A DNA stretch of 64,000 bases from Colwellia sp. 1_MG-2023 (GTDB lineage: Bacteria; Pseudomonadota; Gammaproteobacteria; Enterobacterales; Alteromonadaceae): assembly GCF_030546755.1 (NCBI RefSeq), contig NZ_JAUOPE010000015.1, positions 50,499 to 114,498 of the forward strand, given 5' to 3'. The position numbers and the translations under genes are program-made. Positions 52,501 to 60,716 of this stretch are shown here, one piece after another. Each line of letters starts with the position of its first letter. The stretch's first letter is position 1. A model generated the notes under the pieces. It was not told the origin of the DNA and did not search any database. It saw nothing but the letters and a program-made list of their open reading frames with translations.

Positions 52501-53283
52501 ATGACGATTATTCATTTACAAGCTGAAAATGTTTCTTGGCAGATTAATAACAAACACATTATTAATGATGTTAGTTTTACCGCTATTAAAGGCGAAACCG
52601 TCGGGATTGTTGGTCCAAACGGCGCCGGTAAAACGTCGCTATTAAAATGCTTGTATCAAGAAAATAAAATGACCTCAGGTAAGGTTACTCTTTCGGATAC
52701 ATCATTAGATTTATTCGATCGAAAAGACATCGCAAAAAAAGTCGCCGTGGTTGCCCAGCAACATGAAGCCGTTTTCAACTTAACGGTTTTTGACATAGTT
52801 CATATGGGCTTGATCCCGCATAAAGCATTCTTTGAAAGTAATACCGACTCAGATATCGAATTAATTGATAAGGCATTATCGCAAGTTAATTTACAAGATA
52901 AAAAGTATCAAGTGTTTAATACTTTATCGGGTGGTGAGCAGCAGCGGTGTTTAATTGCTAGAGCAATAGTCCAGCGTCCCGAAATTCTTATTATGGATGA
53001 GCCAACGAATCACTTAGATATTTACTATCAACATCAAATATTATCGATTGTTAAACAGCTTGGTTTAACCTTAATTATGACCATTCATGATTTAAATTTA
53101 GCCGCACAATATTGCGATCGTTTATTGTTGCTCTCCCAAGGCGAAGTGAAAGCATTTGATGATACAGAAAACGTGCTGACTGCCGCTTTAATTAAAGATA
53201 CGTTTAGCATTGATTGTTTGGTTGATAAAAACCCGCTTACTGAAAAAATGCGAGTGACTTACGGAGGCGCTTCGCATGACTAA
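52501..53283 (+). CDS. btuD: Cobalamin ABC transporter, ATPase
   Basis: A 260-residue ABC ATPase. Walker A is GPNGAGKTS (38-46), then a Q-loop Gln in VVAQQHEAV, the signature LSGGEQQR, Walker B ILIMDEPTNHLD and the switch His in TIHDLN. The class is that of siderophore/haem/B12 importers (FecE/BtuD/HmuV). I start at ATG 52501, next to the anti-SD-like hairpin, rather than GTG 52492. The riboswitch upstream and btuC/btuF in the same operon make vitamin B12 the substrate. It overlaps btuC by 8 bp. Confidence 0.92.
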   Translation: MTIIHLQAENVSWQINNKHIINDVSFTAIKGETVGIVGPNGAGKTSLLKCLYQENKMTSGKVTLSDTSLDLFDRKDIAKKVAVVAQQHEAVFNLTVFDIVHMGLIPHKAFFESNTDSDIELIDKALSQVNLQDKKYQVFNTLSGGEQQRCLIARAIVQRPEILIMDEPTNHLDIYYQHQILSIVKQLGLTLIMTIHDLNLAAQYCDRLLLLSQGEVKAFDDTENVLTAALIKDTFSIDCLVDKNPLTEKMRVTYGGASHD

Positions 53284-54265
53284 GCAAGGGAAGTCGTTTA
53301 GCAAAATTGGCGTACTTATCATCTTGGTAATGCTTTCAATATTGTTATCAATGGGCTTTGGCACCGCAGAATTGGGTTACCAAAAAGTATGGCAGTGTTT
53401 GACAGATGAATGCCAACGACCTATTTATCAAACTATTTTATGGGATATTCGATTTCCGCGAGTTCTGATGGGATTTCTAGCCGGTTTTGCTTTAGCAGCA
53501 GCGGGTGCTTTAATGCAAAATGTGACTCGTAATCCGTTAGCCGATCCTTATCTATTTGGCATTGTTGCAGGCGCAGGCTTAGGCGCTACCTTATCAGGGC
53601 TACTTCCTGAACACTTGCAAGCCATTTCATTACCATTAGCGGCATTTATCGGCGCATTGACCGCTGTTTCAATCGTGGTCGTTGTCTTAATGGGCAATAA
53701 TTGGCGGCGCGTTGAGCATTTGTTGTTAGCCGGTGTTGCTGTGTCCTTTTTACTCAGTGCCTTTACCAGTTTTATTTTATATTTTGGTGAGGCCTTTGCG
53801 AGTAATAGAGTGATTTTTTGGATGATGGGCTCACTTGCACGTGCAGATTACTACGCCTTATCTTGGGTGATCCCCGTTATTAGCGTATGCATTATTTTAG
53901 CCTTGGTGTTTGCCAGACAATTAGATGCCTTATTACTAAGTGATGAAAGTGCAAGAACGCTAGGGGTTAATGTTGATAAATTACGACTATTAGCGCTGAT
54001 TGTTTGTGCCGCTATGACCGCCGTTATTGTTTCTTATTGTGGTGGCATTGGCTTTGTAGGCTTGATGATCCCACATATTGTTCGGCCATTTTTTGGTTTA
54101 ACTACGGCAAAGTTATTATTAAGTTCAGGCTTAGTCGGCGGCTGTTTTTTAATTTGGGTTGATGTGGTTGCCAGAACGATTGTTCCAGGACAAGAGATCC
54201 CTATAGGGGTGATAACTTCGGTTATTGGTAGTTTATTTTTCCTCTTTATCATGCGAAAGGTGTAA
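53276..54265 (+). CDS. btuC: Cobalamin ABC transporter, permease
   Basis: A 329-residue FecCD/BtuC-type permease with about ten spans. The first conserved block is IRFPRVLMGFLAGFALAAAG, followed by MQNVTRNPLADP; GLMIPHIVRPFFG is the coupling helix region contacting the ATPase. It forms a channel dimer in the inner membrane with two BtuD. Membership of the riboswitch operon supports B12 transport. It is followed directly by cobT, three bases downstream. Confidence 0.93.
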   Translation: MTKQGKSFSKIGVLIILVMLSILLSMGFGTAELGYQKVWQCLTDECQRPIYQTILWDIRFPRVLMGFLAGFALAAAGALMQNVTRNPLADPYLFGIVAGAGLGATLSGLLPEHLQAISLPLAAFIGALTAVSIVVVVLMGNNWRRVEHLLLAGVAVSFLLSAFTSFILYFGEAFASNRVIFWMMGSLARADYYALSWVIPVISVCIILALVFARQLDALLLSDESARTLGVNVDKLRLLALIVCAAMTAVIVSYCGGIGFVGLMIPHIVRPFFGLTTAKLLLSSGLVGGCFLIWVDVVARTIVPGQEIPIGVITSVIGSLFFLFIMRKV

Positions 54266-54268
54266 GTC

Positions 54269-55336
54269 GTGTTTTCAATAAAGCCATTAAATAACCATAA
54301 TTCAGCAGCCATTCAACAGGTTATTGACAGTAAAACTAAGCCGTTAGGCGCGCTAGGTCAACTTGAATATTTGGCGAAACAACTCATGTTAATTCAAAGC
54401 CAACAGCGTGATCTTGCTACGACAAAACTGACTATCTCAGCGCCAAGCATGTTAGTGTTTGCTGCTGATCATTGTATGGCTCAACAAGGTATCAGTATTG
54501 CGCCAAGTGAAGTGACACGGCAAATGGTGTTGAATTTTTTACAGGGCGGCGCAGCAATTAATTGCTTTTGTCGCAGTAATAATATCGCCATGAAAGTGAT
54601 TGATGCCGGAATCAATACCTCTTTAACGTCTGAAGAAAAGTCCTTAAGCGGGCAATTTATCGAGCAACGCTTAGGGGCTGGTATCAATGATATTTCTAAA
54701 ACCAGTGCCATGAGTGATTCTCAAGTACAACAAGGGCTGTTATACGGTAAAAAAGTCACCACAGATACCATTAATCAAGGCTGTAATATATTATTACTGG
54801 GTGAAATGGGAATAGGCAATACCAGTTCAGCGTCAGCTATTTTAGCTGCGTATTCTCAACAACCTGTTGAACAATGTGTTGGCAATGGCACAGGGATAAA
54901 TGCACAACAACTCTCGGTTAAAAAACAACTCATTGCACAAGCGATATCAAGATTAGCGCCAGAGCAAGTATTGTCGGATCCATATTATGTATTAAAAGAA
55001 TTAGCCGGCTTTGAAATAGTGCAAATGGTTGGTGCTATTTTAACGGCAGCAGAGCAAGGCATAGCGGTGTTAATTGATGGTTTTATTGTCACTAGTGCAG
55101 CTTTGGTTGCTACTAAAATCAACCCAATTGTTCGCGATTATTTAATCTTTGCTCATCAATCAAATGAATACGCTCATCAATTAATGTTAACCATACTTGA
55201 AGCAAAACCATTATTAAATTTAGGTCTGCGTTTAGGTGAGGGCACAGGTGCTGCCTTAGCTTTACCTTTATTAAAAGCGGCGGCTAGCTTTTATAATGAT
55301 ATGGCGAGTTTTGAAAGTGCTGGAGTCACAGTTTAA
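54269..55336 (+). CDS. cobT: Nicotinate-nucleotide-dimethylbenzimidazole phosphoribosyltransferase
   Basis: A 355-residue enzyme starting at GTG 54269. It makes alpha-ribazole phosphate from nicotinate mononucleotide and dimethylbenzimidazole for the lower ligand of cobalamin. Motifs: KPLGALGQLEYLAKQL near the N-terminus, VFAADHCMAQQGIS, GEMGIGNTSSASAI, VLIDGFIVTSAAL, and NLGLRLGEGTGAALALPL with the catalytic Glu near residue 320. Length matches CobT (about 350). Third gene of the riboswitch operon; it overlaps cobS by one base (TAATG). Confidence 0.96.
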   Translation: MFSIKPLNNHNSAAIQQVIDSKTKPLGALGQLEYLAKQLMLIQSQQRDLATTKLTISAPSMLVFAADHCMAQQGISIAPSEVTRQMVLNFLQGGAAINCFCRSNNIAMKVIDAGINTSLTSEEKSLSGQFIEQRLGAGINDISKTSAMSDSQVQQGLLYGKKVTTDTINQGCNILLLGEMGIGNTSSASAILAAYSQQPVEQCVGNGTGINAQQLSVKKQLIAQAISRLAPEQVLSDPYYVLKELAGFEIVQMVGAILTAAEQGIAVLIDGFIVTSAALVATKINPIVRDYLIFAHQSNEYAHQLMLTILEAKPLLNLGLRLGEGTGAALALPLLKAAASFYNDMASFESAGVTV

Positions 55337-56163
55337 TGCCAGCGCTTTTGTCAAAAAGGCACTTAGTGAAAATCCGCTACCAATGGCAGCTGTTTTGTCT
55401 TGCCTTAATGTTTTTTAGCCAAATACCGGTTGCTAAAAATTTACCTTATTCTGAAAAGCGGATGAACAGTGCCAATCGATATTTTTCATTAGTCGGTATT
55501 GTTATTGGTTTACTGGTTGCTTTGAGTTTTTACCTTTTCGACAGCTTATTTTCTATTGATGTCGCAATTTTACTGACCATGATCACCAGTGTGTTTATCA
55601 CAGGGGCTTTTCATGAAGATGGTTTAGCTGATATGGCCGATGGCATGGGGGGCGGTTATAGTCCTGCGAAACGGTTAACTATTATGAAAGACAGTCGTAT
55701 CGGCACGTATGGCGCAGTTACATTAATTTTATCTTTATTACTTAAATTTCAGTTGCTTGTTGAACTTGAACAGTTTTCGTTACTGATAGTTGCAGTGATT
55801 TTTTCCTACTCGATGTCTAGAGCTTTTGCGGCAAGTTTAATCTTTGATACGCCTTATGTGGTAGATGATGACACCAGTAAAAGTAAGCCGATTGCCTCAC
55901 AACAATCTCGTCGTGACCTTGTTATTTTAATTGCAGTGGCATTACTACCTTGCGCGTTGTTCCCTTGGTATTTTGATGATTTTTGGACGTTACTTATCTC
56001 AATTTTCGTTGTTTTATGTCTCTTGCGTATTGCATATAGACACTGGTTAATGCGCAAAATTTCTGGCTTTACCGGTGATTGTTTAGGTGCAGCACAACAA
56101 ATAAGTGAGTTGGTGATTTATTTAGTTATGATTCACCATGTCTCAAATACGGGAGCCTTCTAA
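55336..56163 (+). CDS. cobS: Adenosylcobinamide-GDP ribazoletransferase (cobalamin synthase)
   Basis: A 275-residue polytopic inner-membrane enzyme joining adenosylcobinamide-GDP and alpha-ribazole (phosphate) to give adenosylcobalamin (phosphate). Motifs: ALMFFSQIPVAKNLPYSE and the acidic catalytic block FHEDGLADMADGMGGGYSPAKRLTI-type stretch (about 92-116) with MKDSRIGTYGA after it. GFTGDCLGAAQQISEL near the C-terminus is the second conserved site. It overlaps cobT and cobU by one base each. Confidence 0.96.
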   Translation: MPALLSKRHLVKIRYQWQLFCLALMFFSQIPVAKNLPYSEKRMNSANRYFSLVGIVIGLLVALSFYLFDSLFSIDVAILLTMITSVFITGAFHEDGLADMADGMGGGYSPAKRLTIMKDSRIGTYGAVTLILSLLLKFQLLVELEQFSLLIVAVIFSYSMSRAFAASLIFDTPYVVDDDTSKSKPIASQQSRRDLVILIAVALLPCALFPWYFDDFWTLLISIFVVLCLLRIAYRHWLMRKISGFTGDCLGAAQQISELVIYLVMIHHVSNTGAF

Positions 56164-56780
56164 TGTTGCATTTAGTATTAGGTGGCGCGCGTTCTGGTAA
56201 ATCATCATTTAGCGAGCAATGGCTACAAGCACAAAAAGAAGTAGCTCAACAACCTCCTTTTTATGTAGCTACCGCCCAAGCATTAGATGAAGAAATGCAA
56301 CAACGTATCGCACACCATCAACAGCTGAGAGCCGCGTCAAAATGGCGGTTAATTGAATGTCCACTGCACTTGAGTAAATTTTTAACAGGGCTAAATGATA
56401 AGCGAATTAATCACCCCCCTGAAACTCAATATGTTTTAGTGGATTGCCTGACGTTATGGTTGACGAATCATTTAATGGTGGCGCTTGAACAAAAGCAAGA
56501 TGATCGTCAAAGCAGTGATTATTTAGCCGAAAAGATAGCTGAGTTAATTAATGCGTTAACTTATGCGTCAACTGAACATTTAGCAACAATCGTGTTAGTG
56601 GCAAATGAAGTGGGATTAGGTGTTGTACCACTGGGAAAACCTTCACGTTTATTTGTCGATCACGCAGGTTGGCTGAATCAACAATTAGCAAAAATTGCTG
56701 AGCAAGTCACTTTAGTAACGGCAGGAATTCCATTGACCTTAAAGTCGCCAAAAAACGGTGAGGTGAATTATCGTGGCTAA
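56163..56780 (+). CDS. cobU: Adenosylcobinamide kinase/adenosylcobinamide-phosphate guanylyltransferase
   Basis: A 205-residue bifunctional enzyme. P-loop GGARSGKSSFSEQW (6-19), YVATAQALDEEMQQRIAHH with the conserved guanylated His region, and VDCLTLWLTNHL as the Walker B-like block. It phosphorylates adenosylcobinamide and then transfers GMP, feeding CobS. The presence of CobU with CobT/CobS means that scavenged cobinamide can be completed. It overlaps cobC by 8 bp. Confidence 0.96.
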   Translation: MLHLVLGGARSGKSSFSEQWLQAQKEVAQQPPFYVATAQALDEEMQQRIAHHQQLRAASKWRLIECPLHLSKFLTGLNDKRINHPPETQYVLVDCLTLWLTNHLMVALEQKQDDRQSSDYLAEKIAELINALTYASTEHLATIVLVANEVGLGVVPLGKPSRLFVDHAGWLNQQLAKIAEQVTLVTAGIPLTLKSPKNGEVNYRG

Positions 56781-57513
56781 TATTTATTTACTGCGTCATG
56801 GTAAAGTCAGTGGCGAAGCGGCTTTATATGGTAAAACCGATGTAGAGGTGCTACCTGAAATAAATTTACAAATTGCTAAGCAGTTTGCCGCATTGAACTT
56901 ACCTATTGATGCCGTGATCACCTCTCCATTAATTCGCTGTGCGAGCCTTGCTCAACTTATCGGCACTACATTACAACGACCAGTTTCAGCCATGGCGCAA
57001 TTGAAAGAAATGGACTTTGGTCTTTATGACGGCATTGCTTTTGATCAATTGCATCAAGATAAAGGTATTTGGCAACAACTTGAGCGCTTTTGGCAAAATC
57101 CCGTGCAACACCCTTTACCTAACGCAGAGTTGCTCACCGGTTTCTCTTATCGGGTAATAAATGCATGGCAAGCCATAATTGCTGATGTGATTAAGCCGAC
57201 TGTTGCGGGTGAACAATCAACAGATAATATTTTATTGGTTTGTCACGGCGGTGTTATTCGCATGATTTTAGCGCATTTATTAAATATCGATTTTAGAAAC
57301 CCGCTTTGGTACACCAATTTATCTATTGCCAATGCCAGCTTAACTGCAATTGACATAAACCAACAACAACCAAGAGTAAAGCAAATTGCCAAGCCATTAT
57401 TAAAGGTAAATAGCGAGCTGAGCCCGGCAACGAACGATAGCGTTTCTCGCCGTGATTTTCCTTATAATTTGTTAGAGCAATCACACACCGATTATTTACG
57501 GGAGCTTAACTAA
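56773..57513 (+). CDS. cobC: Alpha-ribazole-phosphate phosphatase, histidine phosphatase family
   Basis: A 246-residue member of the histidine phosphatase superfamily, starting at GTG 56773. The catalytic motif is LLRHGKVSGEAALYG (6-20), with the second His in LLVCHGGVIRMIL and ITSPLIRC for the pocket Arg. A Glu block (KEMDFGLYDG) completes the site. It removes phosphate from alpha-ribazole phosphate or adenosylcobalamin phosphate. The 40-residue C-terminal extension is longer than in the usual 200-residue CobC. Context fixes the function. Confidence 0.88.
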   Translation: MANIYLLRHGKVSGEAALYGKTDVEVLPEINLQIAKQFAALNLPIDAVITSPLIRCASLAQLIGTTLQRPVSAMAQLKEMDFGLYDGIAFDQLHQDKGIWQQLERFWQNPVQHPLPNAELLTGFSYRVINAWQAIIADVIKPTVAGEQSTDNILLVCHGGVIRMILAHLLNIDFRNPLWYTNLSIANASLTAIDINQQQPRVKQIAKPLLKVNSELSPATNDSVSRRDFPYNLLEQSHTDYLRELN

Positions 57514-58994
57514 TGGCTGCGAAAACCTTGATGGTACAAGGCACAACAAGCGATGCTGGAAAAACCACCTTAGTGGCGGCTTTGTGTCGTATTTATGCCA
57601 AACAAGGTTTGAAGGTTGCGCCTTTTAAACCACAAAATATGGCATTAAATAGTGCGGTTACAGCATGTGGTGGCGAAATAGGCCGAGCTCAGGCGGTGCA
57701 AGCTCAAGCTGCAAAGGTTGAATTGTCGGTTGATTTTAATCCGATACTTTTAAAACCACAATCAGATAAAAATGCCCAAGTGATCATTCACGGCAAAGTG
57801 TTTTCCAGTATGGATGCTCAGGATTATCACGACTATAAAACCATAGCGAAACAAGCGGTCTTTGCATCTCATCAGCGTTTAGAACAAAGCTTTCAACGTA
57901 TTATTGTTGAAGGAGCAGGCAGCCCTGCAGAAATTAATTTGCGTGCTGGTGATATTGCTAACATGGGATTTGCTGAACAAGCCGATTGTCCGGTGATCAT
58001 TATTGCCGATATCGATAAAGGGGGCGTTTTTGCTCATCTTGTGGGTACTTTAGCCTTGTTATCAGAAACCGAGCAAGCTCGCGTGGTGGGCTTTGTCATC
58101 AATCGTTTTCGTGGTGATATTAAATTACTTGAATCAGGACTCACTTGGCTTGAAGAAAGAACCCAAAAGCCGGTGTTAGGCGTTATTCCTTATATTCACG
58201 GGTTACATATTGCGGCAGAAGATGCGGTATCTGAGCAGCAACAAGTGACCCAAGCAAAACTAAAAGTTATTGTGCCGGTAACGCCTCGCATGAGTAATCA
58301 TAACGATTTTGATGCTTTGCGGGTTCATCACGAAATAGATTTTCAATTTATATATGCGTCAGAATTAAAGGCAACGACGTTGCCACCCGCCGATTTGATC
58401 ATATTAGCAGGCAGTAAAAACACTCGTGCTGATGTCGCATTTTTAAAGCAACAAGGTTGGGATCAACAAATTCAAAAACATTTGCGTTACGGTGGTAAGG
58501 TTTTTGGTATTTGTGGTGGCTATCAAATGTTAGGCCAAACCATTGCTGACCCTTTTGGTATTGAAGGGGATAAAGGTGAAACATCAGGACTGAATATTTT
58601 ACCGATGAGCACTGTTTTATCAGCAGATAAAACCCTTAAAAATCAACAAGGAACATTAACCTTAGCAGGAAAAAATATTACTGTGCAAGGGTATGAAATT
58701 CACCTAGGGATCACAGAACATTTTTCCGCAATGACGCCTTTATTATCGATAAACAATCAAACGCAAGGTGCTATCAGTGAGGATGGACAAGTAGCAGGTT
58801 GTTATTTGCATGGCGTATTTGATCAAGCCGATGCCATTGATACGTTAGCGCTTTGGTGTGGTGCCAGTTTACAGAACAGTCAAAATTTAGAAGAAATACA
58901 AGAACAAGCGATAGAAAAATTAGCTTACGTTTGCCAAGCACATATGGATATCGACAAGCTAGAACACATTTTACAACAGTGGAGAAATTCATGA
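57513..58994 (+). CDS. cobQ: Cobyric acid synthase
   Basis: A 493-residue glutamine-dependent amidase that amidates four side chains of adenosylcobyrinic diamide. The N-terminal synthetase domain has VQGTTSDAGKTTLVAALCR (P-loop) and FKPQNMALNSAVT. The C-terminal class I glutamine amidotransferase domain has FGICGGYQMLG with the catalytic Cys and GCYLHGVFD with the catalytic His. Its presence in a salvage-type operon is notable, because the earlier corrin-ring genes and cbiB are not nearby. It overlaps cobO by 4 bp. Confidence 0.95.
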   Translation: MAAKTLMVQGTTSDAGKTTLVAALCRIYAKQGLKVAPFKPQNMALNSAVTACGGEIGRAQAVQAQAAKVELSVDFNPILLKPQSDKNAQVIIHGKVFSSMDAQDYHDYKTIAKQAVFASHQRLEQSFQRIIVEGAGSPAEINLRAGDIANMGFAEQADCPVIIIADIDKGGVFAHLVGTLALLSETEQARVVGFVINRFRGDIKLLESGLTWLEERTQKPVLGVIPYIHGLHIAAEDAVSEQQQVTQAKLKVIVPVTPRMSNHNDFDALRVHHEIDFQFIYASELKATTLPPADLIILAGSKNTRADVAFLKQQGWDQQIQKHLRYGGKVFGICGGYQMLGQTIADPFGIEGDKGETSGLNILPMSTVLSADKTLKNQQGTLTLAGKNITVQGYEIHLGITEHFSAMTPLLSINNQTQGAISEDGQVAGCYLHGVFDQADAIDTLALWCGASLQNSQNLEEIQEQAIEKLAYVCQAHMDIDKLEHILQQWRNS

Positions 58995-59593
58995 ACGAAC
59001 AAGATAAAAAAGCAAAACATCAACAACGCCAACAAAAACTCAAAGAAAAAGTTGATGAGCGAATAGCCGCCGCTACAGACGATAAAGGCTTGTTATTGGT
59101 TATCACCGGCAATGGTAAAGGAAAATCTACCGCAGGTTTTGGCGTAGTCACCCGTTCGGTTGGCCACGGATTAAAAGCCGCGGTTTGTCAGTTTATTAAA
59201 GGCACTTGGGATTGCGGAGAGCGAAACTTACTGGAAAGTCATGGCGTGCCTTTTTATGTAATGAATACAGGATTTACTTGGGAAACGCAGAATAAAGAAC
59301 AAGATATCGCCGCGGCGGAAAAAATTTGGCAAGAAGCCAAAAAACTCCTTCAAGATCCAAGTATTAATACGATTTTACTTGATGAGCTGACTTATATGCT
59401 CAGTTATAAATACCTAGATCTAGATGAAGTGCTTGATGCCATTAAAAACCGCCCTGAAGGACAACATGTTGTTGTGACCGGTAGAGCAGCGCACCGCCAA
59501 TTAGTGGAAATGGCCGACACAGTGTCTGAAGTGCAATCGTTAAAACATGCTTTTGAAAACGGCATTAAAGTGCAAAAAGGTATCGACTGGTAA
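58991..59593 (+). CDS. cobO: Cob(I)yrinic acid a,c-diamide adenosyltransferase (CobO/BtuR)
   Basis: A 200-residue adenosyltransferase of the CobA/CobO/BtuR type. The start is ATG 58991, overlapping the cobQ stop as ATGA; an open frame extends upstream inside cobQ but is antisense to nothing useful and is not used. P-loop VITGNGKGKSTAGFG (38-52), FIKGTWDCGERN, and ILLDELTYMLSYKYLDLDEV. The Lys/Gln-rich N-terminal 25 residues are typical. It adds the adenosyl group from ATP to cob(I)alamin or precursors. Confidence 0.95.
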   Translation: MNEQDKKAKHQQRQQKLKEKVDERIAAATDDKGLLLVITGNGKGKSTAGFGVVTRSVGHGLKAAVCQFIKGTWDCGERNLLESHGVPFYVMNTGFTWETQNKEQDIAAAEKIWQEAKKLLQDPSINTILLDELTYMLSYKYLDLDEVLDAIKNRPEGQHVVVTGRAAHRQLVEMADTVSEVQSLKHAFENGIKVQKGIDW

Positions 59594-59649
59594 GTGAGTC
59601 GCTTAAAAAATACCAAGATCTAAACGAATGTAGTTATAGAGAGTTCAAG

Positions 59650-60501
59650 ATGAAAATCAAGACGATCATTATCCTGTTTATTACCTTATTGAGTGTGAAT
59701 AGTTTCGGGAATGAAAACGAAAAACCGCTGGGTAAAGCGGCAAAACGAATCATAGCATTAGCGCCACATATTGTTGAAAATCTTTATGCGATTGGCGCGG
59801 GAGACCTTATTGTTGGTACCACAGAACACGCTGATTTTCCTGAGCAGGCTAATAGTATTCCTCGTATTGGCAATTACGCCAAGTTGAATATAGAGCAAGT
59901 ACTAGCGATGGATCCTGACTTAATTATTGCTTGGAAAAGTGGTAATCCCAGCGATGACTTAGCACGCCTAAAAAAACTAGGCTTGAATATTGTTTATTCT
60001 CAACCGGAAACTTTGGAGTCTGTCGCTCAAGAGTTGCGTTATTTTGGCGAGTTAACCGGTAATACTGTGTTAGGCGAACAAAAAGCCACTGAGTTTTTAC
60101 AGCAACTTGCCGATATTCGAGATCGATATAAGAATAAAACGGCAATCAGTGTGTTTTATGAGTTATGGCCTAGGCCGTTAACCACAGTGGCAAATGACGC
60201 CTGGCCACAGCAGCAACTTAATGTTTGCCAAGCGAGTAATCCGTTTATTAATAGTGAAACCGATTATCCGCAAATTAATGTAGAAAATGTGATTTTAAAA
60301 GCACCACAAATCATTATTCAACCGAGTTCTCATGGGATGAGCTCGCCTGATAAAGTGAATTGGCCACAATGGCCGGCAATACCAGCCGTGAAAAACAAGG
60401 CTTTTTTACACCCAGATGCTGATCAATTACATCGTATGACATCACGTTCATTAGATGAATTATCACTGCTTTGTCAGCAAATAGATCGATTTAGACAGTA
60501 A
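59650..60501 (+). CDS. btuF: Cobalamin-binding periplasmic protein
   Basis: A 283-residue periplasmic binding protein with a signal peptide (MKIKTIIILFITLLSVNSFG, cleavage about residue 20). It has the BtuF-like layout of two lobes joined by a long helix: KRIIALAPHIVENLYAIGAG, DFPEQANSIPRIGNYAKLNI, and MDPDLIIAWKSGNPSDDLARL. The family holds vitamin B12 between lobes with aromatic residues. A 56-bp gap separates it from cobO. It delivers B12 from BtuB to BtuCD and completes the transport set. Confidence 0.92.
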   Translation: MKIKTIIILFITLLSVNSFGNENEKPLGKAAKRIIALAPHIVENLYAIGAGDLIVGTTEHADFPEQANSIPRIGNYAKLNIEQVLAMDPDLIIAWKSGNPSDDLARLKKLGLNIVYSQPETLESVAQELRYFGELTGNTVLGEQKATEFLQQLADIRDRYKNKTAISVFYELWPRPLTTVANDAWPQQQLNVCQASNPFINSETDYPQINVENVILKAPQIIIQPSSHGMSSPDKVNWPQWPAIPAVKNKAFLHPDADQLHRMTSRSLDELSLLCQQIDRFRQ

Positions 60502-60555
60502 GTTTAAAAAGAAAACCAACGTGCTATTTTCTTGAAAAAGTGAATAGTAAATTAC

Positions 60556-60670
60556 GAATTTAAGTGTTTGGCGCCAAACCGAACATTTGGGAAACAAGTG
60601 AAAATCTTGTACTGCCCCCGCAACGGTAATTCAACCTTGGGTTGATCAGTCCGGAGACCGACTTAAATTC
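60556..60670 (+). promoter_or_regulatory. Cobalamin riboswitch 2 (upstream of btuB)
   Basis: Compact element. P1 is GAATTTAAGT (60556-60565) pairing perfectly with ACTTAAATTC (60661-60670). The core blocks TTGGGAA, AAGTG, ACTGCCCCCGCAACGGTAA, a short AACCTTGGGTT hairpin and the B12 box CAGTCCGGAGACCGAC (60647-60662) follow in order. It is 46 bases before the btuB ATG, and no poly-T terminator intervenes, so control of translation start is likely. Confidence 0.93.
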
Positions 60671-60716
60671 ATTATTTTGTTTAACTGATGCGGGTGGCAT
60701 TGGTGGCGAGGAGATT

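Noticed and set aside
58853..58990. Upstream extension of the cobO frame inside cobQ
   Set aside because: The frame is open by chance within cobQ; the ATGA overlap at 58991 and the family's usual N-terminus set the start.
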